Source of the DNA: a virus
Virus record (IMG/VR): IMGVR_UViG_3300035703_000008
Location: 1 to 64,000 of that record
DNA length: 64,000 nucleotides
Direction: 5' to 3' (one strand)
Each line of letters starts with the position of its first letter. The first letter of the stretch is position 1. A program made the position numbers and the translations under genes. The notes beneath the pieces were generated by a model. It did no database searches. It saw only the letters and a program-made list of their open reading frames with translations, and was not told the origin of the DNA. Shown here in pieces: positions 16,020 through 25,873 of this stretch.

Positions 16020-18673
16020 GTTACATCGACGCACTTTTTGATCGCGACCGCGATCGCATACACATCGTGGGCCGGAGAAACGGCGAGCGCTACTACGAAG
16101 ATCATCCGGCCACTTATGTGTTCTACTACGACGACCCCAGGGGCAAGTTCCGCAGCATCTACGGAAACCCAGTGTCGAGATTTTCGAGCAGGAACAACAA
16201 AGAGTTTCGCAAAGAGCTAAGGATTCAAAGCGGCAAGAACACCTACGAAGCCGACATCAATCCTGTGTTCCGATGCTTGGAGGAAAACTACAAAGGACAA
16301 GATGCGCCGCGCTTGCACACCGCGTTCTTTGACATCGAAGTAGACTTTGACCCCGAGCGCGGATTCAGCCGTCCCGAAGATCCGTTCAATCCCATCACTG
16401 CCATCTCGGTATACCTGGACTGGCTAGACCAGCTAGTGACCCTGGTGCGTCCGCCGCGACATATGAGCGCAGAGACCGCACAAGAGATCGCAGCCGAGTT
16501 CCCCAACACGTTTGTATTCCACGACGAAGCCGAACTGCTAGACACTTTCCTTAATCTCATCGAGGATGCCGATGTCTTGAGTGGCTGGAACTCCGAGGGC
16601 TATGATATTCCTTACACCGTGATGCGTACCACACGGGTGATGAGCAAAGACGACACGCGTCGTTTCTGCCTTTGGAATCAACTGCCCAAGCAGCGTACCT
16701 TTGAAAGATTTGGCGCCGAGAACATCACATTCGATCTCATCGGTCGTGTGCATCTCGACTACATGCAACTGTATCGTAAATACACCTATGAAGAACGACA
16801 CAGCTACAGCCTGGATGCCATCGGAGAATACGAAGAACTGGGATCAAAAACAGCCTTCGAAGGAACCTTGGATCAGCTCTACAACCAAAACTGGAAAACC
16901 TTCATCGAGTACAACCGCCAAGACGTGCAGCTCTTGGCAGCCATTGACAAAAAACTGCGTTTCCTGGATCTAGCCAACACACTGGCTCATGAAAACACAG
17001 TGCTCCTACCCACTACCATGGGTGCGGTAGCAGTTACCGAGCAAGCCATCATCAACGAAGCCCACGAACGTGGAATGGTAGTACCTGTCAGAAAGGAACG
17101 CCTCACTGATGAAGACACACAAGCCGCAGGTGCCTATGTTGCTTATCCCAAAAAAGGTATGCACGAATGGATCGGGTCAATCGACATCAACAGTCTATAC
17201 CCGTCAACCATCCGCGCTCTTAACATGGGGCCGGAAACCATCGTAGGCCAGTTGAGGCCCACGATGACTGACCGCTACATCGCAGAAAAGATGCGTGGCG
17301 GTGCCAGTTTCGCGGCAGCCTGGGAGGGCCTGTTCGGCACACTCGAATACATGGCCGTGATGGAACAGCAGCGTGGCACAGAGATCACCATCGACTGGCA
17401 AGATGGCGAGGAAACTGTGCATTCGGCCGCGGAAGTATGGCGCATGATCTTTGATTCAAACCAGCCCTGGATGATATCGGCCAATGGTACTATCTTCACT
17501 TATGAGACCGAAGCCGTGATCCCGGGCTTGCTCAAGCGTTGGTATGCCGAGCGTAAGGACATGCAGAAAAAGCTAAAGGAATCCACTACCAAGGAAGATG
17601 AAGAATACTGGGACAAGAGACAGCTGGTCAAGAAGATTAACCTTAACAGCCTTTATGGCGCTATCCTTAATCCTGGCTGTAGGTTTTTTGACAAAAGGAT
17701 CGGTCAATCCACCACGCTTACCGGTCGTGCCATCGCGCAACACATGGATGCCTATGTAAACGAATGTGTGACTGGCAGCTATGATCACGTTGGTGAGGCC
17801 ATCATCTACGGTGACACAGACTCGTGTTACTTTTCTGCGTGGCCGGTGCTGCAGCGAGAAGTGGCCGAAGGGCGCATGGCATGGTCCAAAGAGACCTGCA
17901 TCCAGCTCTATGACAGCATCGCTGACCAAGTCAATGACTCATTCCCGGGATTTATGGAACGAGCTTTCCACTGTCCCAGGGAGATGGGCTCGGTGATCCG
18001 AGGCGGTCGCGAGATTGTGGGATCCAAAGGCCTGTTCATCACCAAGAAACGCTATGCCGTGATGATCATCGACAAGGAAGGCAAGAGGATTGATGTGCAA
18101 GGTCGGCCTGGACGGGTCAAGGCCATGGGCCTGGATCTCAAGAGATCTGACACGCCGCGTGTGATCCAGGACTTCCTCAGCGACGTTCTCAACGATGTGC
18201 TCACTGGTGTCACAAGAGAGCAAGTGATCGAGAAGATACGTGACTTCAAATACCAATTCTCTGAGCGTCCGGGCTGGGAGAAAGGTTCGCCCAAGCGTGC
18301 CAACAACATCACCATGTATGGCAAGAAAGAAGAGCGAGAAGGCAAAGCCAACATGCCAGGCCATGTGCGGGCGAGTTTGAATTGGAACACTCTACGACGC
18401 ATGAATTCAGACAACTACTCGATGCAGATCGTGGACGGCATGAAAGTGATCGTGTGCAAGCTCAAATCCAATCCCTTGGGCTGGACATCGATCGCGTACC
18501 CCACTGACGAACTGCATCTGCCACAGTGGTTCCGTGATCTGCCATTTGACGACGCCGAGATGGAGGCCACCGTCATAGACGGCAAGATTGACAACCTATT
18601 AGGTGTTTTGGACTGGGATCTTGGGTCGGCTACCAACACCGAAAACACTTTCCAGACCTTGTTTGAGTTCTAG
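16016..18673 (+). CDS. Family B DNA polymerase (T4 gp43-like)
   Basis: 885 residues, GTG start overlapping the upstream stop. The N-terminal 3'-5' exonuclease has FFDIEV (Asp105/Glu107). Polymerase motif A DINSLYPS begins at residue 390, motif B NLNSLYGAILN lies near residue 540, and motif C YGDTDS is at residues 598-603. Length and order match T4-like phage replicative polymerases. The N-terminal FYYDDPRGKFRSIYGNPVSRF block is the variant familiar from cyanophage-like viruses. It replicates the genome together with the clamp at 19655; clamp loader and helicase are outside the window. Confidence 0.97.
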   Translation: MSYIDALFDRDRDRIHIVGRRNGERYYEDHPATYVFYYDDPRGKFRSIYGNPVSRFSSRNNKEFRKELRIQSGKNTYEADINPVFRCLEENYKGQDAPRLHTAFFDIEVDFDPERGFSRPEDPFNPITAISVYLDWLDQLVTLVRPPRHMSAETAQEIAAEFPNTFVFHDEAELLDTFLNLIEDADVLSGWNSEGYDIPYTVMRTTRVMSKDDTRRFCLWNQLPKQRTFERFGAENITFDLIGRVHLDYMQLYRKYTYEERHSYSLDAIGEYEELGSKTAFEGTLDQLYNQNWKTFIEYNRQDVQLLAAIDKKLRFLDLANTLAHENTVLLPTTMGAVAVTEQAIINEAHERGMVVPVRKERLTDEDTQAAGAYVAYPKKGMHEWIGSIDINSLYPSTIRALNMGPETIVGQLRPTMTDRYIAEKMRGGASFAAAWEGLFGTLEYMAVMEQQRGTEITIDWQDGEETVHSAAEVWRMIFDSNQPWMISANGTIFTYETEAVIPGLLKRWYAERKDMQKKLKESTTKEDEEYWDKRQLVKKINLNSLYGAILNPGCRFFDKRIGQSTTLTGRAIAQHMDAYVNECVTGSYDHVGEAIIYGDTDSCYFSAWPVLQREVAEGRMAWSKETCIQLYDSIADQVNDSFPGFMERAFHCPREMGSVIRGGREIVGSKGLFITKKRYAVMIIDKEGKRIDVQGRPGRVKAMGLDLKRSDTPRVIQDFLSDVLNDVLTGVTREQVIEKIRDFKYQFSERPGWEKGSPKRANNITMYGKKEEREGKANMPGHVRASLNWNTLRRMNSDNYSMQIVDGMKVIVCKLKSNPLGWTSIAYPTDELHLPQWFRDLPFDDAEMEATVIDGKIDNLLGVLDWDLGSATNTENTFQTLFEF

Positions 18674-18674
18674 C

Positions 18675-19619
18675 ATGCAACTGAGCCGACTCATCGCTTT
18701 CCGAAACATGCTACGAGATCTGCGTCCTCGTGACACCGACAATGTGATACGGCAACACGTAGGTCCCAGCCTACATTGGACTCAGACACATCAGGTGCGT
18801 TACGAAGGATTGGTAGACGAGCTCGAGCGTGGATTCAAGGGCATACAAACCGCCTATGCCGAATATGAAAACACCATTGACGTGATCTTAGATCGAGTGC
18901 AGCGCGACATCGACGCCATGGAAACACGCTATTTCGCTGACAGTCAGCGACTCTACGAAAATGATTTCCGCTTTGAACCTGCGGACTATGTGCTGGATCG
19001 TAGGCTGCAGTTTGATGCTGCTACCCAAGAGTATCTCATGGGTCGTATCCAACTGTTCAGTGACTGGCGCCATGCTGGCATGATCTTGCATCCAGGTCGC
19101 GAAGATTGGGTGGAACATCTGGTTGGGTGTGATCCTCTCTATCTAGTGGATGTCAACAGCGAACTAATGATACCAGCACGCGATCGGTTCAACGAGCAGT
19201 ATCAACGTCGCTTGAGGATCTACAGCATACGCGAAAGCACCGATGCTGACATGATGTCAAGGATCCCAGAATCTCAGTTTGGGTTCTGCTTGGCCTACAA
19301 CTTCTTCAACTATCGACCCATGGAGATCATGGAAACCTATCTCGCCCAGATCTATCAACGCCTAAGACCTGGCGGTGTGTTTGCGTTCACTTTCAACGAC
19401 TGTGATCGCCACGGCGCTGTTGAACTCACCGAGCGCTTTTTTATGTGCTACACTCCGGGCAGCCTTGTTGAAGCCTTTTGCGATCGCCTAGGCTTCGTGA
19501 CACGAGAGAAGCGAGCCCTAGACAATGCCACTACCTGGATGGAAGTGGCCAAGCCCGGCGAGTTTGTCACCCTCCGCGGCGGACAAAGTTTGGCCAGAGT
19601 GGTTGCTGATTCTAAATAG
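18675..19619 (+). CDS. Putative class I methyltransferase
   Basis: 314 residues from ATG 18675, 1 nt after the polymerase stop. The first ~130 residues are helical (ELERGFKGIQTAYAEYENT). The second half has methyltransferase features: YLVDVNSELM, FGFCLAYNFFNY, then YQRLRPGGVFAFTFNDCD, the typical post-motif III LRPGG turn. A clear glycine-rich motif I is missing, so activity is uncertain. Its tail overlaps the sigma70 promoter for the clamp gene. Confidence 0.55.
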   Translation: MQLSRLIAFRNMLRDLRPRDTDNVIRQHVGPSLHWTQTHQVRYEGLVDELERGFKGIQTAYAEYENTIDVILDRVQRDIDAMETRYFADSQRLYENDFRFEPADYVLDRRLQFDAATQEYLMGRIQLFSDWRHAGMILHPGREDWVEHLVGCDPLYLVDVNSELMIPARDRFNEQYQRRLRIYSIRESTDADMMSRIPESQFGFCLAYNFFNYRPMEIMETYLAQIYQRLRPGGVFAFTFNDCDRHGAVELTERFFMCYTPGSLVEAFCDRLGFVTREKRALDNATTWMEVAKPGEFVTLRGGQSLARVVADSK

Positions 19620-19631
19620 ATGCTGTACACT
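19603..19631 (+). promoter_or_regulatory. Sigma70-type promoter for the clamp gene
   Basis: TTGCTG (19603-19608), 17-bp spacer, TACACT (19626-19631), placed at the end of the upstream gene. AAGGAG at about 19644 then precedes ATG 19655. A CTAAATAG late-like box also lies in the spacer (19612-19619). Confidence 0.5.
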
Positions 19632-19654
19632 GAAACGACTTTCAAGGAGAAAAC

Positions 19655-20386
19655 ATGAGGGATTATCTACTGGATCTGGTGGGACACACCTATGATCTTG
19701 GCTGTATCGAACTGATCAAAATCACCGGCACTGATCAAGAAACCACCATCGACGGCATCGCCGAAGATCGCAGCGTGGTTGTACAAGGTCGATTCCTGAA
19801 TCCTGTGCCCGACTTCGTCGGTACCTTTGGTATGCCCAATCTCGGCAAGCTCAAGGTACTGTTGAATCTACAGGAATATCGCGAAAACGCTGACATCACG
19901 GTCACGCATCAGGATCGCAATGGCGTAAACGCACCCGTGGGTCTGCATTTCAAGAATGCCACTGGCGACTTCAAAAACGACTATCGTTTCATGACTGCTG
20001 AGATCATTGGAGAAAAGCTCAAGACCGTGAAGTTCAAGGGAGCCAATTGGAACATCGAGTTCGAGCCCACAGTGAGCTCGGTGCAGCGACTCAAGATGCA
20101 GGCACAGGCCAATGCCGAGGAATCCACGTTCCAGGCCAAGACCAACGGCAAGGATCTCCAGTTTGTGTTTGGTGACCATTCAACACACGCTGGTGAATTT
20201 ATTTTCCAGCATGATGTAGGCGGCACATTGAAACGTGCATGGAGTTGGCCAGTCAAACAGTTTATCAGCATCCTGGATCTTACTGGTGACAAAGTAGTAC
20301 GCATCAGCGACGAGGGTGCGGCTATGATCACTGTGAACTCAGGCATCGCTGAGATCAACTATATCCTACCGGCACAGAGCAAGTGA
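19655..20386 (+). CDS. DNA polymerase sliding clamp (T4 gp45-like)
   Basis: 243 residues, close to T4 gp45 (228). It has the pattern of trimeric phage clamps: a beta-strand-rich sequence, an early DQETTIDGIAEDRSVVVQGRF segment, a central FGMPNLGKLKVLL stretch and a C-terminal KVVRISDEGAAMITVNSGIAEINYILPA tail typical of gp45 homologues. It would tether the polymerase at 16016 and, in T4-like phages, also activate late transcription. It has its own promoter and a strong AAGGAG ribosome site. The stop overlaps the GTG of the next gene. Confidence 0.8.
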   Translation: MRDYLLDLVGHTYDLGCIELIKITGTDQETTIDGIAEDRSVVVQGRFLNPVPDFVGTFGMPNLGKLKVLLNLQEYRENADITVTHQDRNGVNAPVGLHFKNATGDFKNDYRFMTAEIIGEKLKTVKFKGANWNIEFEPTVSSVQRLKMQAQANAEESTFQAKTNGKDLQFVFGDHSTHAGEFIFQHDVGGTLKRAWSWPVKQFISILDLTGDKVVRISDEGAAMITVNSGIAEINYILPAQSK

Positions 20387-21411
20387 TCAACCATATCCCC
20401 ATCTATCTCCAGAGTACCTATGAAGCCATTCCCCGGAGAGACATGGGGGTGGCCATCGACTATGACTGCAACATACCTGATCGCAATCTCTTGATTGACT
20501 GGAGTGGCAACTGTTTCCTTTGCCACTGCGAAGCATGGTTGCCGGTGAGCGTGGGGCAGATACAAGAATTTGACACATTGGAACAGGTCTGGAACAATCC
20601 TCGATCCCAGGTCATACGAGCAGACGTGCGAGATCGACGGTTCACACACTGCGCCGTAGATCGATGTGGTATACAGCACGGCAACATACACTGGGATCGA
20701 TATCAGATCAGCATCAACATCGATGAGAGCTGCAATCTCCGTTGTCCCAGTTGCAGGACCGATCTCATAATGCGAGACTCCGGCGCCGAGTACGAAGCCA
20801 AACTGGCACAAGTACGTCATGTGGTGCGGTTGTTAGAGGATTTTGATCAACCTGTACACATAGTCATGAGCGGCAATGGCGATCCACTGGCATCTGCGAT
20901 CATGCGCCCACTCATACATGAGTTCCAACCAAGGTCCACACAGACTTTCCGTTTGTTTACCAATGGACTTTTACTGAAGAAGCAGCTGGAAAAAAGCCGC
21001 ATCGTTCCCAACATCACCCAGTATTTCATATCCATTGATGCTGGTTCTGCTGACGTGTATCATCATGTGCGACAGCCAGGCCGTTGGTCTGTGCTGATCG
21101 ACAATCTCAATTATCTGCAGGCCGTGGCCAAAACACACAGGGCTGAAGTGCTGTTGAAATTTGTTCTACAACGCGACAACTGGCACGACATGGAAAACTT
21201 TGTGAACCTCTGTGTGAGCTATGGGTTCCACGGAGTTATCAATCGCTTGGAAGACTGGGGTACTTGGCCACAATTCCGTGATCACGACGTGATCGGTAAC
21301 CAAGATCATGTCCTCCATGATCAAGCTGTCACCGAGCTGGGGAGGGTTTACAGACTCTACGGTGATCGTGTACAATTCAATTCCAGCCTCAAGGATCTGG
21401 CCACTAAATGA
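20383..21411 (+). CDS. Radical SAM protein with N-terminal cysteine module
   Basis: 342 residues, GTG start overlapping the clamp stop. The core motif CNLRCPSC is at residues 117-124. Before it, Cys44, Cys47 and Cys49 (GNCFLCHCE) and Cys90/Cys95 form a SPASM-like auxiliary module (VGQIQEFDTLEQVW matches the usual SPASM middle). MSGNGDPL replaces GGEP, and FRLFTNG and YFISIDAG follow. The stop overlaps the DpdA-like gene, so it may work on the same pathway of DNA base modification; that link is inference from adjacency. Confidence 0.8.
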   Translation: MINHIPIYLQSTYEAIPRRDMGVAIDYDCNIPDRNLLIDWSGNCFLCHCEAWLPVSVGQIQEFDTLEQVWNNPRSQVIRADVRDRRFTHCAVDRCGIQHGNIHWDRYQISINIDESCNLRCPSCRTDLIMRDSGAEYEAKLAQVRHVVRLLEDFDQPVHIVMSGNGDPLASAIMRPLIHEFQPRSTQTFRLFTNGLLLKKQLEKSRIVPNITQYFISIDAGSADVYHHVRQPGRWSVLIDNLNYLQAVAKTHRAEVLLKFVLQRDNWHDMENFVNLCVSYGFHGVINRLEDWGTWPQFRDHDVIGNQDHVLHDQAVTELGRVYRLYGDRVQFNSSLKDLATK

Positions 21412-22949
21412 CTGACTCATCCAAAGACATCACGCACGATTTCACTGCCAATCAACGAGATTATGCGGTATTTTTACCGGCTATCTCCAGTTTCTACGCT
21501 GGTTACATAGGTCGCGAACGCCACGGCGTGGGACTCGAACCCGGGCGTTTACCCGCTGCCTTGGGCACCATGGAAGCCATGAACTGGCTCAACCCCACAA
21601 AAAGCCTGTTCCCTTACCGGTGGAGTCTTTACTCGGCTGGTCACGCTGACCTTGATCTCAAGAGATTCAATGCCAAAGAAGACATGGTCAGGAACAGAGA
21701 TCCCGGTTCTACCCTGGTCATGGACTCGGGTGGATTCCAGATCGCCAAAGGTGTGTGGCCTGGGCGCTGGGCTGATCCCACAGACAAGGCCGCAGAAAAG
21801 AAACGCCGAGCCGTGTTGGAATGGCAATGCGGGGTGGCCGATTATGGCATGACCATGGATATTCCCACATGGACTTTCCGTGATCCTGTGGCCGCAGAAA
21901 AATGTGGAATCCACAGCTACGAAGATGCTGTCAAGGCCACCAAGTTCAACAACGACTATTGGATCGCTAATCGCCACGGATCCACCAAGATATTGAATGT
22001 GCTGCAAGGTGGTAATCATGCCGAAGCCGATCACTGGTACGATCTCATGAAAGGCTACTGCGATGCTGGCCAACACGAAAATCCCTTCAATGGGTGGGGC
22101 ATGGGAGGCCAGAACATGTGTGACGTGCATCTCGTGCTCAAACGCATTGTAAATCTCATACACGATGGTCTCTTGGAACCGGGCCTGCACGACTGGATGC
22201 ACTTCCTGGGCACAAGCAAACTGGAATGGGCAGTGCTGCTCACAGACATCCAGAGAGCCGTGAGATACTATCACAATCCCAATTTCACCATCAGCTTCGA
22301 CTGTGCTTCACCGTTCTTGGCCACAGCCAACGGCCAGCTCTATCACAACATCAACGTGGCCAATCGCACCAAATGGAGCTACAACATGAGCGCCACTGTG
22401 GACGACAAGAAGTATGCCACAGACACTCGCTTGTTTGGTGATGCTGTGCGGCAAGACGGCATCCATCCCCAATTTGAAGATTCACCGATCACCAGTCGCA
22501 TACAAGTGTCAGATGTGTGTTGGTACCGGCCCGGCGATCTCAACAAGATCGGCAAAGAAGGTCGCACATCCTGGGACAGCTTCAGCTATGCCCTGCTCAT
22601 GGGACACAATGTGTGGACTCATATCGAAGCAGTACAGCGTGCCAATCATGCCTATGATTCGGGCACAGCACCTGACATGATGGTGCATCCCTTGGATCCC
22701 ATCTATGACGCCAGATCGGTGATCAATCGAGTATTTGCTGCTCGTGATCGCCAAAAGAGCTTGGCTATAATTGATGATCATGCTAAAGTTTGGGAAAGGA
22801 TCATAGGCACACGTGGTTTCACAGGAAAACGAGCAGTAAACGCACACACCATGTTCAACAACTTTTTCCCTGATGACGACGTCCAAGATCAAGAACCCGA
22901 ACTCGACCCTGATAAACTGGCCCAACTAGAGGAGAATGATGATGTATGA
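21408..22949 (+). CDS. dpdA: DpdA-like tRNA-guanine transglycosylase family protein
   Basis: 513 residues. TGT-fold signatures are present: LVMDSGGFQIAKG (the DSGGFQ substrate/base motif), ILNVLQGG, MHFLGTSK, and FDCASP with the Asp expected for the catalytic nucleophile. The length and the long C-terminal extension fit phage DpdA, which swaps guanine in DNA for a 7-deazaguanine, rather than the tRNA enzyme of ~375 residues. FolE, QueD and QueE in the same window supply the precursor. Overlaps the radical SAM gene upstream by 4 nt. Confidence 0.82.
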   Translation: MTDSSKDITHDFTANQRDYAVFLPAISSFYAGYIGRERHGVGLEPGRLPAALGTMEAMNWLNPTKSLFPYRWSLYSAGHADLDLKRFNAKEDMVRNRDPGSTLVMDSGGFQIAKGVWPGRWADPTDKAAEKKRRAVLEWQCGVADYGMTMDIPTWTFRDPVAAEKCGIHSYEDAVKATKFNNDYWIANRHGSTKILNVLQGGNHAEADHWYDLMKGYCDAGQHENPFNGWGMGGQNMCDVHLVLKRIVNLIHDGLLEPGLHDWMHFLGTSKLEWAVLLTDIQRAVRYYHNPNFTISFDCASPFLATANGQLYHNINVANRTKWSYNMSATVDDKKYATDTRLFGDAVRQDGIHPQFEDSPITSRIQVSDVCWYRPGDLNKIGKEGRTSWDSFSYALLMGHNVWTHIEAVQRANHAYDSGTAPDMMVHPLDPIYDARSVINRVFAARDRQKSLAIIDDHAKVWERIIGTRGFTGKRAVNAHTMFNNFFPDDDVQDQEPELDPDKLAQLEENDDV

Positions 22950-23151
22950 ATCGCGTATCCGGCATCTCGAAATCACGCACGAGACTCTGAACAAGAAAAT
23001 CGATGCCTTGGAAAAGACCGGTGTATTCACGGATCCGCATCTAGCGGAAATGAAGAAACAAAAACTGCAGGTGAGAGATCAACTCAGTGACCTGCGTCGT
23101 CGGCAGTGGGAACACGACCACGAAACAGTTGACATGGATGATGGCCGATGA
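22942..23151 (+). CDS. YdcH/DUF465-like small coiled-coil protein
   Basis: 69 residues. Three consecutive ATGs occur at 22936-22944; the third (22942) has the best distance to GAGGAG. The sequence is a heptad-rich helix pair (ESRIRHLEITHETLNKKID, then EMKKQKLQVRDQLSDLRRR), the pattern of the YdcH/SlyX-type family. Overlaps the DpdA stop and the next start. Function unknown. Confidence 0.65.
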   Translation: MYESRIRHLEITHETLNKKIDALEKTGVFTDPHLAEMKKQKLQVRDQLSDLRRRQWEHDHETVDMDDGR

Positions 23152-23738
23152 ACGAAAATCCTCTCACTCACTGGTCGATCTATCATGACTACATCTCAGA
23201 AAAATTCTTGTATGTCTGCAAAGATCGAAAAGTGCTAGAAATAGCCAGCTTCAACGGGCATCAGACGCTGGCTATACAACACAATCAGCCCAGTGATCTA
23301 TTACTGGTGGAGCCTAACACCGAGACAGTCACGACCCTAGAATCGAAATTTCCCGAAGCTGAAATCATCAGCCAGGACATATTCGAAGTCTACAAAAATG
23401 ATTTACCAGCTGATGTAGTAGTTTGTTGTGGATTGTTATATCATTTGCATTGCCCGATCTATCTACTCGAGCTGATAGTAGAAAAGTCTGATCCTGAATT
23501 TATCATACTTGACTCAACTAATGTCAAAGATTTCACGCACGGGCAAGAAAAAATCAACGAACCCGGACATCGTTATTCGGCACTTAAAAAAACTGCTGGT
23601 TTATATGTAGTTTTTCCGCATCAGTATATCAATCAGGCATTGGAAAATCTGGGATATGCCATGACAATCTATCACGAACTCGAAGATTTAAAAATCCATA
23701 CCAAAGAAAACTGGATGGCAATGTGGAGAAAAAAATGA
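23148..23738 (+). CDS. Class I SAM-dependent methyltransferase
   Basis: 196 residues. VLEIASFNGHQT is motif I, LLLVEPNTE fits the acidic end of strand 2, and VVVCCGLLYHLHCPIYLLELI the post-I/motif IV helix region, a complete small Rossmann methyltransferase. The substrate is not evident; its context is glycan-like and radical SAM genes. It overlaps the following gene by 4 nt. It would use SAM from MetK and leave SAH for AhcY. Confidence 0.7.
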   Translation: MNENPLTHWSIYHDYISEKFLYVCKDRKVLEIASFNGHQTLAIQHNQPSDLLLVEPNTETVTTLESKFPEAEIISQDIFEVYKNDLPADVVVCCGLLYHLHCPIYLLELIVEKSDPEFIILDSTNVKDFTHGQEKINEPGHRYSALKKTAGLYVVFPHQYINQALENLGYAMTIYHELEDLKIHTKENWMAMWRKK

Positions 23739-24247
23739 ATCGCCCAGGGCACGAGCAGATAGCATTTTTCTGGGGCAACGAAGTCGAGCACACTCCCATG
23801 CTGGGACGACCCACCTTGTTTGTGGTAGGCTTGCGCAGCGTGTCAGACATCGAGCGAGAATTGGAAAAACGACCCGATGTCGAGCACATCTTTTTTGGAG
23901 CCAACGACAGTTATCTCCCCAGTGACTGGAAAGATCACCAGGCCTGGGAAAGCATGATCGCTACATTCCTGGATCGTGGCCATTGGTGCAGTCTGGATAT
24001 TCCATTCCGGTATGTGGAAGAGTTTCATGAAGGTGGTCTATGTGAACACCATCGTTTCATTCCCATCATCAAAGTTCCGATCCCTTACTCGGGACTCTGG
24101 AACTACAATACCTGTGTCAAGATCGACGATCGAGACTTCGCTGCCACCAATCCCGGTGTGTGGGTACATCAACTCCATGCGCTCATGAGTCGTGATCGAT
24201 TCACCGATTGGAGCCAATATAGCAAGGATGCCCCAGTCAATGACTGA
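23735..24247 (+). CDS. Conserved phage protein next to radical SAM gene
   Basis: 170 residues, overlapping its neighbours by 4 and 8 nt. Contains LFVVGLRSVSDIERELE, HIFFGANDSYLPSDW and a C-terminal YNTCVKIDDRDFAATNPGVW block, a pattern recurring in T4-like phages with no assigned function. Tight coupling to the radical SAM gene suggests a partner or substrate-recognition role, unproven. Confidence 0.6.
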   Translation: MNRPGHEQIAFFWGNEVEHTPMLGRPTLFVVGLRSVSDIERELEKRPDVEHIFFGANDSYLPSDWKDHQAWESMIATFLDRGHWCSLDIPFRYVEEFHEGGLCEHHRFIPIIKVPIPYSGLWNYNTCVKIDDRDFAATNPGVWVHQLHALMSRDRFTDWSQYSKDAPVND

Positions 24248-25424
24248 CGATCGGTACTGGAACCAATCTTCTTTTTGCCCAGTGGCCTGGCGTGGGATCT
24301 ATGTAGATCCTGAAGGAAAAGTTGACAACTGTTGTATTTCATCCAATCGGTTGGGCAATCTTCATGATTCACCTATTGGGGAGATAGTGCAAGGTCGACG
24401 GTTCTTGGAAATAAGACAATCCATGATCGACGGCAACATCCCTCAGGGCTGTCAGGTATGCTACAATGGAGAATCTACAAATCTTCGGAGAGCATTTTTA
24501 GACAAGTTTTCCAAATACGATCGAGACATCTACGACGATGTTCGCGGATTTCGTCTTAATTATCTAGACCTAAGATGGAGTAATACCTGTAATTCTGCCT
24601 GTGTTTATTGTGGTCCAAAATTGAGTTCGAAGATCGCAGCCGAACAAGGAATAGAAATACGAAAAGACTCTGCAAACATAGATCGAACCAAGCAGTTTGT
24701 TGCTGATAACATCCACGACGTCAAGGATATCTATCTAGCCGGCGGAGAGCCTTTGCTGATAAAAGAAAACGAATGGTTATTGTCCTTGTTGCTAGAAAAA
24801 GGAATAGCACCGAGGATCCTGGTCAATACCAATCTCAGCCAAATTGACAACCGTGTCTTTGATCTACTCTGCCAATTCAACAATGTGCATTGGTTGATCA
24901 GTGGCGAGCATGTGGGAGAACACTATGAATACATCAGATATGGTAGTTCCTGGTCGCAGTTTGAAAAAAACGTTGATCATCTCTTAGAAAAGACAGTCCC
25001 GCTTGGTCATAGGTACGAATTTAATTTGGTATATTTTTTATTGAATTTGCAAGGGTTTTGGCAATACCTTGACTGGCTTAAGAGTAAAAAGATACCCGAT
25101 ATGGTGGTGCATCCGGCTTGGATCAGCAATGGTGTCATTGATCCACTGGATCCAAGGCGGGTACCCGAATCGTATCAACATCTCATACTAGAAAACATAC
25201 AGAAAAGATTGGAAAATGGAGATCATTGGGATAGGCAATTAGCACAACATCTGCTAAACTGTTGGCAAGAGACACAACGATACCCTAACCCCATATGGAG
25301 TTGTCGGACCAAATTGGCTTCGCTGGACAAGTCTAGAAATCTCAACAGCAAAAAATTATGGCCCGAAATCTGGGCCATGTTTGACCAACTAGCAAAAGAA
25401 TGGAAAGAAAATGAATCAAGATGA
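24240..25424 (+). CDS. Radical SAM protein with clear N-terminal SPASM domain
   Basis: 394 residues from ATG 24240. The first 75 residues read like a full SPASM domain: WRGIYVDPEGKVDNCC (Cys31/32), RLGNLHDSPIGEIV, then GCQVCYN (Cys71/74). The radical SAM core CNSACVYC follows at 117-124 and YLAGGEPLLI supplies the GGEP motif. Canonical SPASM enzymes such as AnSME carry the domain after the core, so the order is reversed here. Probable role: modification of a peptide, sugar or base with two cluster types; no substrate is known. Confidence 0.85.
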   Translation: MTDDRYWNQSSFCPVAWRGIYVDPEGKVDNCCISSNRLGNLHDSPIGEIVQGRRFLEIRQSMIDGNIPQGCQVCYNGESTNLRRAFLDKFSKYDRDIYDDVRGFRLNYLDLRWSNTCNSACVYCGPKLSSKIAAEQGIEIRKDSANIDRTKQFVADNIHDVKDIYLAGGEPLLIKENEWLLSLLLEKGIAPRILVNTNLSQIDNRVFDLLCQFNNVHWLISGEHVGEHYEYIRYGSSWSQFEKNVDHLLEKTVPLGHRYEFNLVYFLLNLQGFWQYLDWLKSKKIPDMVVHPAWISNGVIDPLDPRRVPESYQHLILENIQKRLENGDHWDRQLAQHLLNCWQETQRYPNPIWSCRTKLASLDKSRNLNSKKLWPEIWAMFDQLAKEWKENESR

Positions 25425-25860
25425 AAGAGAAACCGCACAACGCATCCAAGACCAAGCACGGCGTTGGATCTGGGTCACATTCCAGCGAGAAGGCATACAC
25501 CGATACCCAGCGGCAGCCACCGATCCCAAGCTCGCCACCGGCAGCTGGGACGACGTTTCATTCTTGGCTAATGCTCATCGTCATATCTTCCATTTTCGTG
25601 TGGCTCTCCAAGTATTCCACAATGACCGAGATGTGGAGTTCATTCAGTTCAAGCGGTGGCTTGAACGGTTGTATAGTAGCGACTCGGGTGTACTGTCTCT
25701 CGACTTCAAAAGTTGTGAGATGATGGCCGATGACCTATATATACAGATAGCAGACCGCTATCCAGGACGAGCGGTCTGTGTCGAGGTAGCCGAAGATGGA
25801 GAAAACGGCTGTCGCATCGAGTATGAAACCCATCGTCCATCAATGTCAATCAATATCTAG
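25411..25860 (+). CDS. Conserved phage protein of unknown function
   Basis: 149 residues. It contains HRHIFHFRVALQVFHNDRDVEFIQF and a final EVAEDGENGC segment, blocks that I have met in T4-like phage hypothetical proteins. His-rich strand patterns faintly recall the tunnel-fold of QueD, but the active-site residues are not present. Overlaps the upstream radical SAM gene by 14 nt. Confidence 0.6.
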   Translation: MNQDERETAQRIQDQARRWIWVTFQREGIHRYPAAATDPKLATGSWDDVSFLANAHRHIFHFRVALQVFHNDRDVEFIQFKRWLERLYSSDSGVLSLDFKSCEMMADDLYIQIADRYPGRAVCVEVAEDGENGCRIEYETHRPSMSINI

Positions 25861-25873
25861 AAGGAAAAAGAAC

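Noticed and set aside
21549-22274. Minus-strand ORF of 241 codons
   Set aside because: Mirror of the DpdA-like gene; no motif, no start context.
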